Counted from the first letter of the stretch, positions 33,459-42,870 are shown. The stretch: 64,000 nucleotides of DNA from Tepidiforma sp. (GCF_026003995.1 NZ_BPIG01000002.1:434001-498000); one strand, 5' to 3'. The notes: a model not told the origin generated them from the sequence alone. A program made the numbers and translations.

Positions 33459-36167
33459 TTAAGCCCCGAGCGCCCGCAGCCGCTCCTCGAGCCCGGCCGC
33501 CCGCTCCCGCGTCTCCGCTGCCGTCGCCTCCATCCCCTGGACCACGTGCTGCGGTGCCTTCGCCCGGAACGCCGGGTTCGCCAGCTGCTTCTCCAGCCGT
33601 TCGAGGTGCGCGCGCGCCTCCGCCAGCTCCTTCTCCAGCCGCGCGCGCTCCGCCGCTGCGTCCACCTGCGGAAGCGCCACCGCCACCTCCGTATCGGCCA
33701 CCCGGCCGAAGGCCCACTCGCCCGGCGGGAGCGCATCGCCCTCGCCCAGCACCGTCAGCTCCACCCGCGAGGTGAAGTTCGTCGCCGCTGCTGTCTCCCG
33801 CAGCGCTGCCGCATAGCTCCCGGCGCGAACGACTGCCTGCGGCCGCGCGCTCGCCTCCAGCCGCTTCTCCGCCCGGATGTTCCGGATGGTCCGGTTCACC
33901 TCGATGACGTGCGCCATGGCCGCCTCCGCGGCGTCGTCGCCCCAGTTCCCGCCGCTCTTCGGATACCACGCCACGATCAGCTGCGGCGCCATCTCGTCAT
34001 CCACCCGGCTCCGCAGCGCCTGCCACAGCTCCTCCGTCACGAACGGCATGAACGGGTGGAGCAGCCGCAACCCGTGGTCCAGCACGTGCACCAGCACCTT
34101 CAGCGGCCGCTCGTCGCCCGCCTGCAGCCGCGGCTTCACCATTTCGATGTACCAGTCGCAGAACTCGCCCCAGAGGAAGTCCTCGATCTGCCGCGCGCAT
34201 TCGCCGAGCTGGTACGCGCGCAGCAGCGAATCCACGTCCCGCTCGAGCCGCTCCAGCCGCGACAGGATCCACCGGTCCTCCAGCGCGAACGTCTCCCGGT
34301 CCAGCGGGTGCGGGCGCTTCAGCTTTCGGTCGCCCACGCGCATCAGCACGAACCGCGCCGAGTTCCACAGCTTGTTCGCGAAGTTCCGCGCCGCCGCCAT
34401 CCGCTCGTCGCTGTACCGCTGGTCCTGCCCCAGCGTTGCCCCCGTCACGATCGCGAACCGGAACGCGTCCGCGCCGTAGGTCTTCGCCGCCACCAGCGGG
34501 TCCACCACGTTCCCGCGGGACTTCGTCATCTTCTCGCCGTGCTGGTCGCGGATCAGGCCGTGGAACAGCACCGTCCGGAACGGCACCGCGCCTTCCGGCC
34601 CCCGGTGCCGCATGTTGTAGAGACCGAACATGATCATCCGGGCGCACCAGAAGAACATGATGTCGTAGCCCATCTGCATGTCGGTCGTCGGGTAGAAGTA
34701 GCGCAGGTCCTCCGTGTCGTCCGGCCAGCCGAGGTCTGCGTGCGGCGCGAGCGCCGAGCTGAACCACGTATCCAGCACGTCCTCGTCCTGCCGCAGCGCC
34801 CCGCCGCACTCCGGGCAGGCCGCCGGGTCCTCCACCTGGCAGACCGTGTGGCCGTTTTCGCAGTACCACACGGGGATCTGGTGCCCCCACCACAGCTGCC
34901 GGCTGATGCACCAGTCCCGGATGTTCTCCATCCAGTTCAGGTACACCTTCTCGAACCGCTGCGGCACCATCCGGATCCGCCCCTCGGTCACCGCTGCGAT
35001 GGCGTCCCCCGCCAGCGAATGCCCCGGCGCGTACTCCTTCGTCACCGCCACGAACCACTGCTCGCTCGGCAGCGGCTGCACCGGCGTCTTGCACCGGCTG
35101 CAGTGGCCCACGCTGTGCGTGTACTCCTCCACATGGTCGAGGAACCCCTCGTCCTCGAGGTCCCGCAGGATCGCCGCCCGCGCCTCCTCGACGGTCATCC
35201 CGGCGTACGGCCCTGCCTCTTCGTTCATCCGCCCCTTCAGGTCGATCGCCACCACCACCGGCAGGTCGTGCCGCTGCCCGATCTCCCAGTCGTTCGGGTC
35301 GTGGCCCGGCGTCACCTTCACTGCGCCCGTGCCGAACTCCATCTTCACGTGCTCGTCCGCCACCACCGGGATCTCCCGCCCGATGAGCGGCAGCAGCAGC
35401 ATCCGCCCGATCTTCTCCTCGTACCGCTCGTCCGAAGGGTTCACCGCCACGCCCGTGTCGCCCACCATCGTCTCCGGCCGGGTCGTCGCGACCACGACAT
35501 AATCCGGGAGCGGCATCCCGCCTTCACCCACGACCGGGTAGCGGATGTACCACAGCTTCGAGGCCACTTCGAGGTAGTCCACCTCGAGGTCGCTGAGCGC
35601 CGTTTCGCACCGCGGGCACCAGTTGATCATCCGCAGCCCGCGGTAGATCAGCCCATCCCGGTACAGGTTCACGAAAGTCGTCCGCACCGCCTTCACGATC
35701 GGCGGGTCGAGCGTGAACACGTCCCGCGTCCAGTCCGCGCTCGCCCCGAGCTTCCGGTGCTGGTCCGCGATTCGGCTCCGGTACTTCCGCACCCACTGCC
35801 ACGTCCGCTCGATGAACGCCTCCCGCCCGAGGTCGTGCCGGGTCAGCCCTTCCTTCGCCAGCTCCTTCTCGATGACGTTCTGGGTCGCGATGCCGGCGTG
35901 GTCCTCGCCCGGCAGCCAGAGCGTCGGGTCGCCCTGCATCCGGTGCCACCGCACCAGCGCATCCGTGATCGCGTCCTCCAGCCCGTGCCCGAGGTGGAGT
36001 TCCCCGGTCACGTTCGGCGGCGGCATGATGATGCAGTACGGTTCCCGCCCGGGGTCGATGCGCGGCTTGAAGTAGCCCGCCTCCTCCCACATCCGGTAGA
36101 TGCGTTCCTCGACGTTCGCCGGTTCGTAGGCAGGCGGCAAAACGGGCCCCGGCGTCTCAGTCGTCAT
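33459..36167 (-). CDS. valS: Valyl-tRNA synthetase
   Basis: The 902-residue class I synthetase has the HIGH-type motif HLGH (58-61, in PPPNVTGELHLGHG), the ValRS editing domain (VVATTRPETMVGDTGVAVNP), the zinc- or W-rich region (QLWWGHQIPVWYCENG), and KMTKS in GEKMTKSRGNVVDPL. It ends in the C-terminal coiled coil (about 838-900). It charges tRNA-Val and edits mischarged threonine. Cysteine pairs NWCPRC and DPAACPECGG suggest zinc ribbons. The start at 36167 gives the common opening, a short polar stretch then PAYEPANVEERIYRMWEEAG. The length is normal for ValRS (about 880-950). Confidence 0.97.
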   Translation of the reverse strand: MTTETPGPVLPPAYEPANVEERIYRMWEEAGYFKPRIDPGREPYCIIMPPPNVTGELHLGHGLEDAITDALVRWHRMQGDPTLWLPGEDHAGIATQNVIEKELAKEGLTRHDLGREAFIERTWQWVRKYRSRIADQHRKLGASADWTRDVFTLDPPIVKAVRTTFVNLYRDGLIYRGLRMINWCPRCETALSDLEVDYLEVASKLWYIRYPVVGEGGMPLPDYVVVATTRPETMVGDTGVAVNPSDERYEEKIGRMLLLPLIGREIPVVADEHVKMEFGTGAVKVTPGHDPNDWEIGQRHDLPVVVAIDLKGRMNEEAGPYAGMTVEEARAAILRDLEDEGFLDHVEEYTHSVGHCSRCKTPVQPLPSEQWFVAVTKEYAPGHSLAGDAIAAVTEGRIRMVPQRFEKVYLNWMENIRDWCISRQLWWGHQIPVWYCENGHTVCQVEDPAACPECGGALRQDEDVLDTWFSSALAPHADLGWPDDTEDLRYFYPTTDMQMGYDIMFFWCARMIMFGLYNMRHRGPEGAVPFRTVLFHGLIRDQHGEKMTKSRGNVVDPLVAAKTYGADAFRFAIVTGATLGQDQRYSDERMAAARNFANKLWNSARFVLMRVGDRKLKRPHPLDRETFALEDRWILSRLERLERDVDSLLRAYQLGECARQIEDFLWGEFCDWYIEMVKPRLQAGDERPLKVLVHVLDHGLRLLHPFMPFVTEELWQALRSRVDDEMAPQLIVAWYPKSGGNWGDDAAEAAMAHVIEVNRTIRNIRAEKRLEASARPQAVVRAGSYAAALRETAAATNFTSRVELTVLGEGDALPPGEWAFGRVADTEVAVALPQVDAAAERARLEKELAEARAHLERLEKQLANPAFRAKAPQHVVQGMEATAAETRERAAGLEERLRALGA

Positions 36168-36268
36168 CGAAGCAAACCCTGGCGGCGAAAGAGTGGTGCG
36201 GCGCGGGCGCGCTTGGCCCTCAAGTGTAGCAGGGCCGCCCCTTCCGGCCTCCCGCCTCGGCCGCCTGC

Positions 36269-37159
36269 TCAGCTCGCCAGCGCCAGCTGCCGCGCGGCCG
36301 CCCCGGCCGCCGCAGGACGCTCCCGCAGCGCCGGCCCCGCGCGCCGTGCCGCTGCCTCCACCGATGGGCCCGCGCCGAGCACCCGCACCTCCAGCGTCGC
36401 CGCCTCCTCCAGCGCCGGCGCCAGCGGCCGCACCAGCGCCGCCAGCTCGTGGCCCCGGTGGAGCGGTTCCGCTGCCCGCCGCTGCCACCGCCGGACCTCC
36501 CCTCCGGCCACCGCCGCCGCGACCTCCAGCCCCCGGCAGCTCGCGTCGTGCGCCGCGAGCACCAGCCCGAGCCGCTCCAGCGCTCCAGTGAGCCGCTCTC
36601 CCGTCACCGGACCCGCGAGCCGCACCGCCAGCCCCTCCCGCCGCGGCAGCGCCCCCGTCTCGCCCCGCGCCGGGCAGACCACCGCCCGACGCGCCGCGCG
36701 GGCGGCCGCCTCCGCCTCCTGCCACGTATCGGCGACCGCCGCACGCACATCCAGCCCCGTCCACGCCCGCGCCAGCCCCGCCAGCGCCTCCGCCGCCGCG
36801 AGCTCGTCCGCGAACCGCCCCTCCAGCCCGGCCAGGTCGGCGGCCACGGCCTCCCGCGTCGCGACCGCGACATGCGGTGTCGCCTTCGCGCGCAACACTG
36901 CTGCCAGCCGCTCGAGCTCGTCCAGCTCGGCGGCCGGTTTCGCCGGCACCGCCGCGAGCGCCGGGCACCGCCCGCGCGCCGCCTCCAGCGCCATGCCGGC
37001 CTCCACCCCGGCCGCCGACGCTTCCGCCGAGGCTGCCGCGACCACCGGCGCCGCGCCGCGCAGCTGCACCGTCGCGGCCGGCCGCCCCCGCAGCTCCGGC
37101 GCCTCCCGCCGCGCCAGCTGGACCGAAAGCCGCGGCATCACCAGCACCAGCACCCGCAT
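36269..37159 (-). CDS. Degenerate Y-family DNA polymerase-like protein (ImuB-like)
   Basis: The 296-residue protein opens VLVLVMPRLSVQLARREAPE, then LRGRPAATVQ, which mirrors the start of Y-family polymerases (a hydrophobic strand, then the VE-x-R-x-P-x-L-x-G-x-P stretch). The catalytic Asp of the first strand is replaced and the S-Y-D-E metal motif is absent. It continues in helical segments like fingers/palm remnants (about 60-200) and lacks a recognisable C-terminal little finger. That pattern fits ImuB, the inactive Y-family partner in the ImuA-ImuB-DnaE2 mutasome. Its promoter carries a perfect SOS-type box. Neither imuA nor dnaE2 is nearby. The family call is moderate. Confidence 0.6.
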   Translation of the reverse strand: MRVLVLVMPRLSVQLARREAPELRGRPAATVQLRGAAPVVAAASAEASAAGVEAGMALEAARGRCPALAAVPAKPAAELDELERLAAVLRAKATPHVAVATREAVAADLAGLEGRFADELAAAEALAGLARAWTGLDVRAAVADTWQEAEAAARAARRAVVCPARGETGALPRREGLAVRLAGPVTGERLTGALERLGLVLAAHDASCRGLEVAAAVAGGEVRRWQRRAAEPLHRGHELAALVRPLAPALEEAATLEVRVLGAGPSVEAAARRAGPALRERPAAAGAAARQLALAS

Positions 37160-37192
37160 CGCCAACCCTCCGCTGTCACCAGGATCCCCGCC

Positions 37193-37222
37193 AGTGTAGA
37201 ACAAACGTTCGGATTCGTGCAA
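37193..37222 (-). promoter_or_regulatory. SOS-type promoter with LexA box
   Basis: GAACAAACGTTC (37199-37210) is a perfect GAAC-N4-GTTC LexA box of the Gram-positive type. On the reverse strand it fills the spacer between TTGCAC (37222-37217) and TACACT (37198-37193), 18 bp apart. This controls the polymerase-like gene starting at 37159 and may also affect the divergent gene at 37277. Confidence 0.7.
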
Positions 37223-37276
37223 TGACAGGTGCCCGCCTTGCTGAACCTCCCGTTCGTTAACGGTACGATCCTGCCC

Positions 37277-39775
37277 ATGACAGCCCACCTCCCCGCCCTC
37301 CGCGAGGCCGACCCCGCCAACCGCGCCCGCTATGGCGGCAAGGGCGCCTCGCTCGCCGCCCTCGCCCGCGCCAGCTTCGAAGTCCCCGACGGCTTCATCG
37401 TTCCCGTCGATGTCGCCGCCCGCCTGCGCGGCGCGCCCGCCGAATGGCCGCCCGAGCTCCGCCGCGAACTCCTCGCGCGCCTCGCCGCGCTCGTTCCTGC
37501 CTACGAACCGGTCGCCGTCCGCTCCTCCGCCGCCGATGAAGACGGCGCCGCCGCCTCCTTCGCCGGCCAGCACGAGACCGTCCTCGGCGTCACCGGCGGC
37601 GATGCCTTTCTCGAGGCCGTCGCCCGCTGCCTCGCCTCCGCCGACGCCGAATCAGCGCGCGCGTACCGCCAGTCCGTCGGCGCCGACGCCGAAGCTGCCA
37701 TGGCGCTCGTCGTCCAGCGCATGGTCCCGGCCGTCGCCGCCGGCGTCGCCTTCTCCATCGACCCCGTCACCGGCAGCCGCGACCACGTCGTCGTCGAAGC
37801 CGTCGCCGGGCTCGGCGATGCCCTCGTCTCCGGCCAGGCCGAAGGCCAGCGCTTCCTCGTCCATCGCCAGTCCCTCACCATCCAGGAACGCCCCCACACC
37901 GCGCCCGTCCTCTCCGACGACCTCGTCATCGCGGTCGTGCGCGCCGCCCTCCGCGCCGAAGACCTCTTCGGCGGCCCCCAGGACATCGAGTTCGCCGTCG
38001 ATGAGCGCGGCAAGCTCTGGCTCCTCCAGTCCCGGCCCGTCACCTCGATCGCTGCATCCGCTCCGCGCCCCGACGGCCTCGGCGGCTGGTACTCCGAATT
38101 CGATACCCCCACCTCCGACGCCGACCTCTGGACGTCCGCCAACGTGCAGGAGATCCTCCCCGGTCTCCTCACCCCGCTCACCATCACGACCTTCAACCAG
38201 ACCGTCCCCCGCGCCTACACCGAGGACTACCACGAGCTCGGCCTCCTCTCCGCCGATGAGAATCCGGTCTTCATGGGCTGCTTTTACAACCGCGCCTTCC
38301 TCAACATGGAGGCCACCCGCCTCATCGCCTCCCGCGTGCTCGGCTTCCGCGAAGGCGCCCTCGAACAGCAGTACCTCGGCGGCCCCATCGACGACGGCTG
38401 GCGCACCCCGCTCCCGCGCCTCAAGACGTGGCGCCACCGCATCCTCACCGCCCCGCGCATGCTCCGCGTGATGGCCACCCTCTCGAAGCAGGCCGACCGC
38501 GCCGAGCGCGCCGTCCTCGATGCCGAGCAGAAGGTCCGCGCCGTCGACCCCTTCAGCCTCTCCTCCGCCGAACTCCAGCGCTACCGCGAGCGCATCCTCG
38601 ATTTCGCCGCCCGCATCTCCCGCGTCCACCTGCGCGTCACCGGCGTCGCCGGCTCTGGCTACGACACCATCCTCGCCCTCGTTCGCCCCGTCCTCGGCGA
38701 CGAAGCCGAAGGCCGCGTGCCCACCCTCTTCACCGGCCTGCCCGGGGTCGAAAGCGCCCGCATCAGCCTCGACCTCTGGGAACTCTCCCGAACGGCCATC
38801 GAAACCGGCATCGCCGGCCGCCTCCGCGAGCCCGGCTTCGACCCCCGCGACCCGGCCCTCCCCGCCCGCTGGCAGGAGCGCTACGCCGCCTTCATCGAAC
38901 GCCACGGCCACCGCGGCCTCAACGAAATGGAGACCGCCGCGAAGACGTGGCGCTGGGACCCTGCCCCCGTCGTCGAGATGGTCGCCTCCTACGTCGATCT
39001 CGACCCCGCGCACGCGCCGCCTGCCGTCCTCGCCCGCCAGGAGGCCGAACGCCTCGCCCTCACGCGCGAGATCGACGCCCGCCTCGGCTGGGCGCAGCGC
39101 CGCGTCTTCCGTTGGCTCCTCCCCCGCGCCCAGGGCTGGGTCGCCCTTCGCGAACGCACCAAATCCATCCTCGTCCGCGCGGCCCGCCTCGGCGACTGGC
39201 ACCTGGCCGCCGTCCAGGCCCGCCTCGTCGACCTCGGCGTCATCCGCGAACCGGACGACCTCTTCTTCCTCTCCCACGAGGAAGTCTCGAACGTCCTCGC
39301 CAACGGCCTCCGGCTCGACCTCTCGGCGAACGTCGCCGCCCGCCGCCGCGAATTCGAACGCAACCGCCACGTCATCCTGCCCGAGCGCTTCCGCGGCCGG
39401 CCGGTCCCGCTCCCGCCCGCCGAAGCCGGTCACGCCGGAGACGTCCTCAAGGGCACGCCGGTCAGCCCCGGCCGCGTCACCGGCCGCGCCCGCGTCATCC
39501 TCGACCCGAAAGCCGATGGCCCGCTCCAGCCCGGCGAAATCCTCGTCGCTCCCGTGACGGATGCCGGCTGGACGCCGCTCTTCGCCCTCGCCGCGGGCCT
39601 CGTCGTCGATATGGGCAGCGCTCTCAGCCACGGCAGCACCGTCGCCCGCGAGTACGGCCTCCCCGCCGTCGTCAACGTCCGCCAGGGCACCGCGCGCATC
39701 CGCACCGGCGACCTCGTCGCCATCGACGGCATCGCCGGCACCGTCACCATCCTCGAAGAGCCGCCCGCCGCCTGA
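37277..39775 (+). CDS. PEP-synthase/rifampin phosphotransferase-like enzyme
   Basis: The 832-residue protein has an N-terminal ATP-binding domain of the PEP-synthase type (GGKGASLAALARASFEVPDG, then VAVRSSAADEDGAAASFAGQ, then DIEFAVDERGKLWLLQSRPV). A large middle domain (about 290-720) follows, and then a C-terminal swivelling His domain (GTPVSPGRVTGRARVILDP, then DMGSALSHGSTVAREYGLPA with catalytic His785). This order matches rifampin phosphotransferase, which uses ATP and water to phosphorylate rifamycins via a phospho-His, rather than true PEP synthase, which has a TIM barrel at the end. Substrate specificity needs testing; many such enzymes have unknown alcohol acceptors. Confidence 0.82.
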   Translation: MTAHLPALREADPANRARYGGKGASLAALARASFEVPDGFIVPVDVAARLRGAPAEWPPELRRELLARLAALVPAYEPVAVRSSAADEDGAAASFAGQHETVLGVTGGDAFLEAVARCLASADAESARAYRQSVGADAEAAMALVVQRMVPAVAAGVAFSIDPVTGSRDHVVVEAVAGLGDALVSGQAEGQRFLVHRQSLTIQERPHTAPVLSDDLVIAVVRAALRAEDLFGGPQDIEFAVDERGKLWLLQSRPVTSIAASAPRPDGLGGWYSEFDTPTSDADLWTSANVQEILPGLLTPLTITTFNQTVPRAYTEDYHELGLLSADENPVFMGCFYNRAFLNMEATRLIASRVLGFREGALEQQYLGGPIDDGWRTPLPRLKTWRHRILTAPRMLRVMATLSKQADRAERAVLDAEQKVRAVDPFSLSSAELQRYRERILDFAARISRVHLRVTGVAGSGYDTILALVRPVLGDEAEGRVPTLFTGLPGVESARISLDLWELSRTAIETGIAGRLREPGFDPRDPALPARWQERYAAFIERHGHRGLNEMETAAKTWRWDPAPVVEMVASYVDLDPAHAPPAVLARQEAERLALTREIDARLGWAQRRVFRWLLPRAQGWVALRERTKSILVRAARLGDWHLAAVQARLVDLGVIREPDDLFFLSHEEVSNVLANGLRLDLSANVAARRREFERNRHVILPERFRGRPVPLPPAEAGHAGDVLKGTPVSPGRVTGRARVILDPKADGPLQPGEILVAPVTDAGWTPLFALAAGLVVDMGSALSHGSTVAREYGLPAVVNVRQGTARIRTGDLVAIDGIAGTVTILEEPPAA

Positions 39776-39849
39776 CCTGCCGGCTCCCGCGTTGAAGGCG
39801 GCGGTGCCCGGGTCCCGGGAGGCAAAAGGCGCGGCGAAGCGTCCCCGCT

Positions 39850-40062
39850 TCAGCGGAAGAGCGGCCGCACCCCGCACCGCCCGGTCACCGTATCGATGCA
39901 CGGGTCCGGCCCGGCGTACTTCCCGAGCAGCCGCCGCCCGGACGCCTCCCGCGCGTCGAGCAGCATCCGGAACGCGGCGAGCTCCTCATCGGTCAGCGGC
40001 TCGCCCCGCCAGATCTTCGCGACACACTCCGCCCCGAACCGTTCGAACAGCGCCCGGTACAC
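39850..40062 (-). CDS. Small hypothetical protein
   Basis: A 70-residue basic protein from a GTG start with AGGA seven bases upstream. It has a helical first half (YRALFERFGAECVAKIWRGE, PLTDEELAAFRMLLDAREAS) and a cysteine pair near the end (DPCIDTVTGRCG). No family recognised. It lies 48 bp downstream of the DEAD-box helicase gene in the same direction, so it could be co-transcribed. It is short and could be non-coding, but codon use and residue pattern are those of a small soluble protein. Confidence 0.42.
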   Translation of the reverse strand: MYRALFERFGAECVAKIWRGEPLTDEELAAFRMLLDAREASGRRLLGKYAGPDPCIDTVTGRCGVRPLFR

Positions 40063-40110
40063 GCCCGCATCCTGCCGCGCCGCGGCTGGCCCCGCAAGCC
40101 GCCCTCGCCC

Positions 40111-41709
40111 CTACTGGCCGCCGCCCGCTGCCTCGCCCGCAGCCACCGGCTCCGGCTCCTCGATGTCCCACCGCGCCGGGACGCGCAGGTACTGCACGGT
40201 CCCTTCGCCCACCTCACGGACCACCGCGTCCCACGCCGGCACGTCCCATTCGCTCACGAACGTGTACGAGCAGCCGCGCCGGCCCGCCCGCGCCGTCCGC
40301 CCGATCCGGTGGATGTACTCCTCCGGGTTCTGCGGCACGTCGTAGTTCACCACGTCCTCGATGTCCGGGATGTCGAGCCCCCGCGCCGCCACGTTCGTCG
40401 CGACGAGGAACTCCAGCCGCCCGGCCCGGAAATCCGCCATCACCCGGTCGCGCTGCGATTGCCGCAGGTCGCCGTGGATCGCCTGGGCCGGCACGCCGGC
40501 CGCGTTCAGCTGCGCCGTCAGCCGGTCCACCATGACCTTCGTATTGCAGAAGATGAGCGTCCGGCCCAGCCCGCGCATCTCGTAGAGGTACTGCAGCGCG
40601 CGCAGCTTGTCGCGCTCCGCCACTTCGCAGTAGTACTGCTCCACCCCTTCCGCGGTCCGCTGTTCGGGGTCCACCTCCACCCGCTCGGCCCGCCGCATGT
40701 ACCGCCACACCAGCCGGCCGATGCTCTCCGGCATCGTCGCGCTGAAGAGCGCCGTCTGCCGCTCCTTCGGCGCGTGCCGCAGGATGTAGTCGATGTCCCG
40801 CGCGAACCCGATGTCCAGCATCTGGTCCGCCTCGTCCAGCACCACGAACCGCACCGCCGCCAGCGAGAGGGTCCCCCGCTTGATGTGGTCGATCACCCGG
40901 CCGGGCGTCCCGACCACCACCTGCACCCCGCGCTCCAGCCGGTCGATGTCCGTCTTCACCTTGCTCCCGCCGGTCAGCGCCCAGGCCGAAAAGCCGTAAA
41001 AAAGCGCGAGGTGGTCCATCACCTCGCGCACCTGCTTCGCCAGCTCCCGGGTCGGCACGAGGACGATCGCCTGCACCTCCCGCGAAGCCGGGTCGATGCT
41101 CCGCGCCAGCGGAAGCCCGAACGCCAGCGTCTTCCCCGTCCCCGTCTGCGCCAGCCCGACGAGGTCCTCGCCGGCGAACAGCTTCGGCAGCGCCTCCCGC
41201 TGGATCGGCGTCGGCTCGGTGAACCCGAGCGCGGCGATCGCCTCCAGCCCGGTCTGGTCCACCCCCAGCTCCCGGAACGCCTCCGAGAGCGGCGCCTTCG
41301 CGGCGGGCCGCTTCCCGCCGGCGGGGGCCCGGGCCGCGACCGCTGCTGCCGGCGCCTCGGCGCTTTCGCCGGTCCCCGCTCCCCTGCCGCGCCGCCGGCG
41401 CCGCCGCCGCCGCGAGGGCGCGTCAGCCGCCGTTGCCGGTTGGTCAGCAGCCTCTTGCTGAGCCGGGTGCGCCGGGGCCTGCGCCGCGGTCTCCCGCGGG
41501 CTCGCCGCCGCGAGCCGGCTCGGGCGGCGCGTCCCGGCTCCACTGCCGGGCGCCGGCTCCCGCCGCGGGGCAGCTCCCTGTCCGCTCGCCGGCGCTGCCG
41601 GTGCCGTGATGGTCGTCGTCGATGGGGTGAGGTTGGCGATGCCGGCCTCCGCGCCGGCCGTCCGCCGGAAAGGTCGCGCAATCGTCTCGAAAATGCTGGT
41701 CAGCTTCAC
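40111..41709 (-). CDS. DEAD-box RNA helicase
   Basis: The 532-residue protein has a poorly ordered N-terminal 140 residues, Ala/Pro-rich with an eight-Arg run ([15 protein letters not shown]). The helicase core carries Q-motif FTEPTPIQREALP, motif I AQTGTGKT, Ia PTRELA, II DEAD (VVLDEADQML), III SAT, V ARGLDIPDIE and VI HRIGRTARAG. Such enzymes unwind short RNA duplexes in ribosome assembly and RNA decay, often at low temperature. It lacks the long RNA-binding tail of CsdA/DeaD, and the basic extension is at the front instead. A long leader with a possible small upstream frame precedes it. Confidence 0.93.
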   Translation of the reverse strand: MKLTSIFETIARPFRRTAGAEAGIANLTPSTTTITAPAAPASGQGAAPRREPAPGSGAGTRRPSRLAAASPRETAAQAPAHPAQQEAADQPATAADAPSRRRRRRRRGRGAGTGESAEAPAAAVAARAPAGGKRPAAKAPLSEAFRELGVDQTGLEAIAALGFTEPTPIQREALPKLFAGEDLVGLAQTGTGKTLAFGLPLARSIDPASREVQAIVLVPTRELAKQVREVMDHLALFYGFSAWALTGGSKVKTDIDRLERGVQVVVGTPGRVIDHIKRGTLSLAAVRFVVLDEADQMLDIGFARDIDYILRHAPKERQTALFSATMPESIGRLVWRYMRRAERVEVDPEQRTAEGVEQYYCEVAERDKLRALQYLYEMRGLGRTLIFCNTKVMVDRLTAQLNAAGVPAQAIHGDLRQSQRDRVMADFRAGRLEFLVATNVAARGLDIPDIEDVVNYDVPQNPEEYIHRIGRTARAGRRGCSYTFVSEWDVPAWDAVVREVGEGTVQYLRVPARWDIEEPEPVAAGEAAGGGQ

Positions 41710-41719
41710 GTCCTGTTCT

Positions 41720-41839
41720 TCACCGCCGGCCCAATCTTCCCCGTTCCGGGGAGCCGGCGGCCTCGTCGCATCGAAACCGGGTAAAAACGCCGCGGCCCTC
41801 GCTCCTCCCGGGATATCCTCGGCGGGCCGTCTTCAACAT
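41720..41839 (-). other. Possible upstream open frame in the helicase leader
   Basis: A 39-codon frame, MLKTARRGYPGRSEGRG and onward, begins ten bases after a TACACT -10-like sequence (41856-41851 on the reverse strand) and stops eleven bases before the helicase ATG. No ribosome site is present. It could be a leader peptide or chance; basic residues dominate it. Confidence 0.25.
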
Positions 41840-41905
41840 GACGTAAACCCAGTGTAGCACGCATCGCCGTTCGACAGCGCGCTGCCGCCGATTCACAATC
41901 CCGCC

Positions 41906-42766
41906 ATGCCCTACGAACACATCGCGACCGAACTCTCTGACGGCATCCTCACCATCACCCTCGACCGCCCCGAACAGCTCAACGCCTTTACGGCCACCAT
42001 GCAGCGTGAGCTCATCGCCGCCTTCGACGAGGCCGACGCCAACGACGCCGTCCGCGTCATCGTCGTCACCGGCCGCGGCCGCGCCTTCTGCGCCGGCGCC
42101 GACCTCTCCGCCGGCCCCTCGACCTTCGACGCCGGCGCGCGCGGCCGCCCGACCGACATCCGCGAGTACCGCGACGGCGGCGGCATGGTCACGCTCCGCA
42201 TCTTCGACCTGAAGAAGCCGATCATCGCCGCCATCAACGGCCCCGCCGTCGGCGTCGGCGTCACCATGACGCTCGCGATGGACGTCCGCCTCGCCAGCGA
42301 AACGGCCCGCTTCGGGTTCGTCTTCGCCCGCCGCGGCATCGTCCCCGAGGCCGCCAGCTCCTGGTTCCTCCCCCGCGCCGTCGGCATCCAGCAGGCGATG
42401 GAGTGGGTCGCCACCGGCCGCGTCTTCGATGCCCAGGAAGCCCTCCGCGGCCGCCTCGTCCGCTCCGTCCATCCTCCCGAGGAGCTCCTCCCCGCCGCCT
42501 ACGCGCTCGCCCGCGAAATCGCCGATAACACGTCCGCCGTCTCCGTCGCCCTCAGCCGCCAGCTCATGTGGCGCGGCCTCGTCGCCGACCACCCGATGAA
42601 GGCCCACATGGCCGACTCCCGCGGCATCCTCATCATGGGCGCCAGCCCCGACGTCAAAGAGGGCGTCGCCTCCTTCCTCGAAAAGCGCCGCCCCAACTTC
42701 ACCATGTCCGTTTCGAAGGACCTCCCCGACCTCTTCCCCTTCTACAAAACCCCCGAATTCGAATAA
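41906..42766 (+). CDS. Enoyl-CoA hydratase/isomerase (crotonase family)
   Basis: The 286-residue protein begins GILTITLDRPEQLNAFTATM, the crotonase N-terminal strand, and has the oxyanion segments RGRAFCAGADLS and INGPAVGVGVTMTLAMDVRL. The catalytic Glu region reads RRGIVPEAASSWFLPRAVGI, with one acidic residue (E in VPEAA). Members hydrate or isomerise enoyl-CoA in fatty acid and amino acid breakdown. Together with the acyl-CoA dehydrogenase at 3.0-4.2 kb and the MaoC-like gene this suggests active acyl-CoA metabolism, though the genes are not linked. It is divergent from the helicase gene. The length is typical (260-290). Confidence 0.93.
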   Translation: MPYEHIATELSDGILTITLDRPEQLNAFTATMQRELIAAFDEADANDAVRVIVVTGRGRAFCAGADLSAGPSTFDAGARGRPTDIREYRDGGGMVTLRIFDLKKPIIAAINGPAVGVGVTMTLAMDVRLASETARFGFVFARRGIVPEAASSWFLPRAVGIQQAMEWVATGRVFDAQEALRGRLVRSVHPPEELLPAAYALAREIADNTSAVSVALSRQLMWRGLVADHPMKAHMADSRGILIMGASPDVKEGVASFLEKRRPNFTMSVSKDLPDLFPFYKTPEFE

Positions 42767-42870
42767 CCGGTTCTGCCCCGCGGCGGCCGGCAAACGCATC
42801 CCCGGCCGCCGCTCTTCTGCCTCTCTCTCTCCTCCCTCCTCACTTCTCCCGTCTCCACTACACTCTCGCT

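Noticed and set aside
37248-37260. Second SOS box (GAAC-CTCCC-GTTC)
   Set aside because: The spacer is five bases rather than four, so it was not called as a LexA site, though it is only 40 bp from the perfect box.
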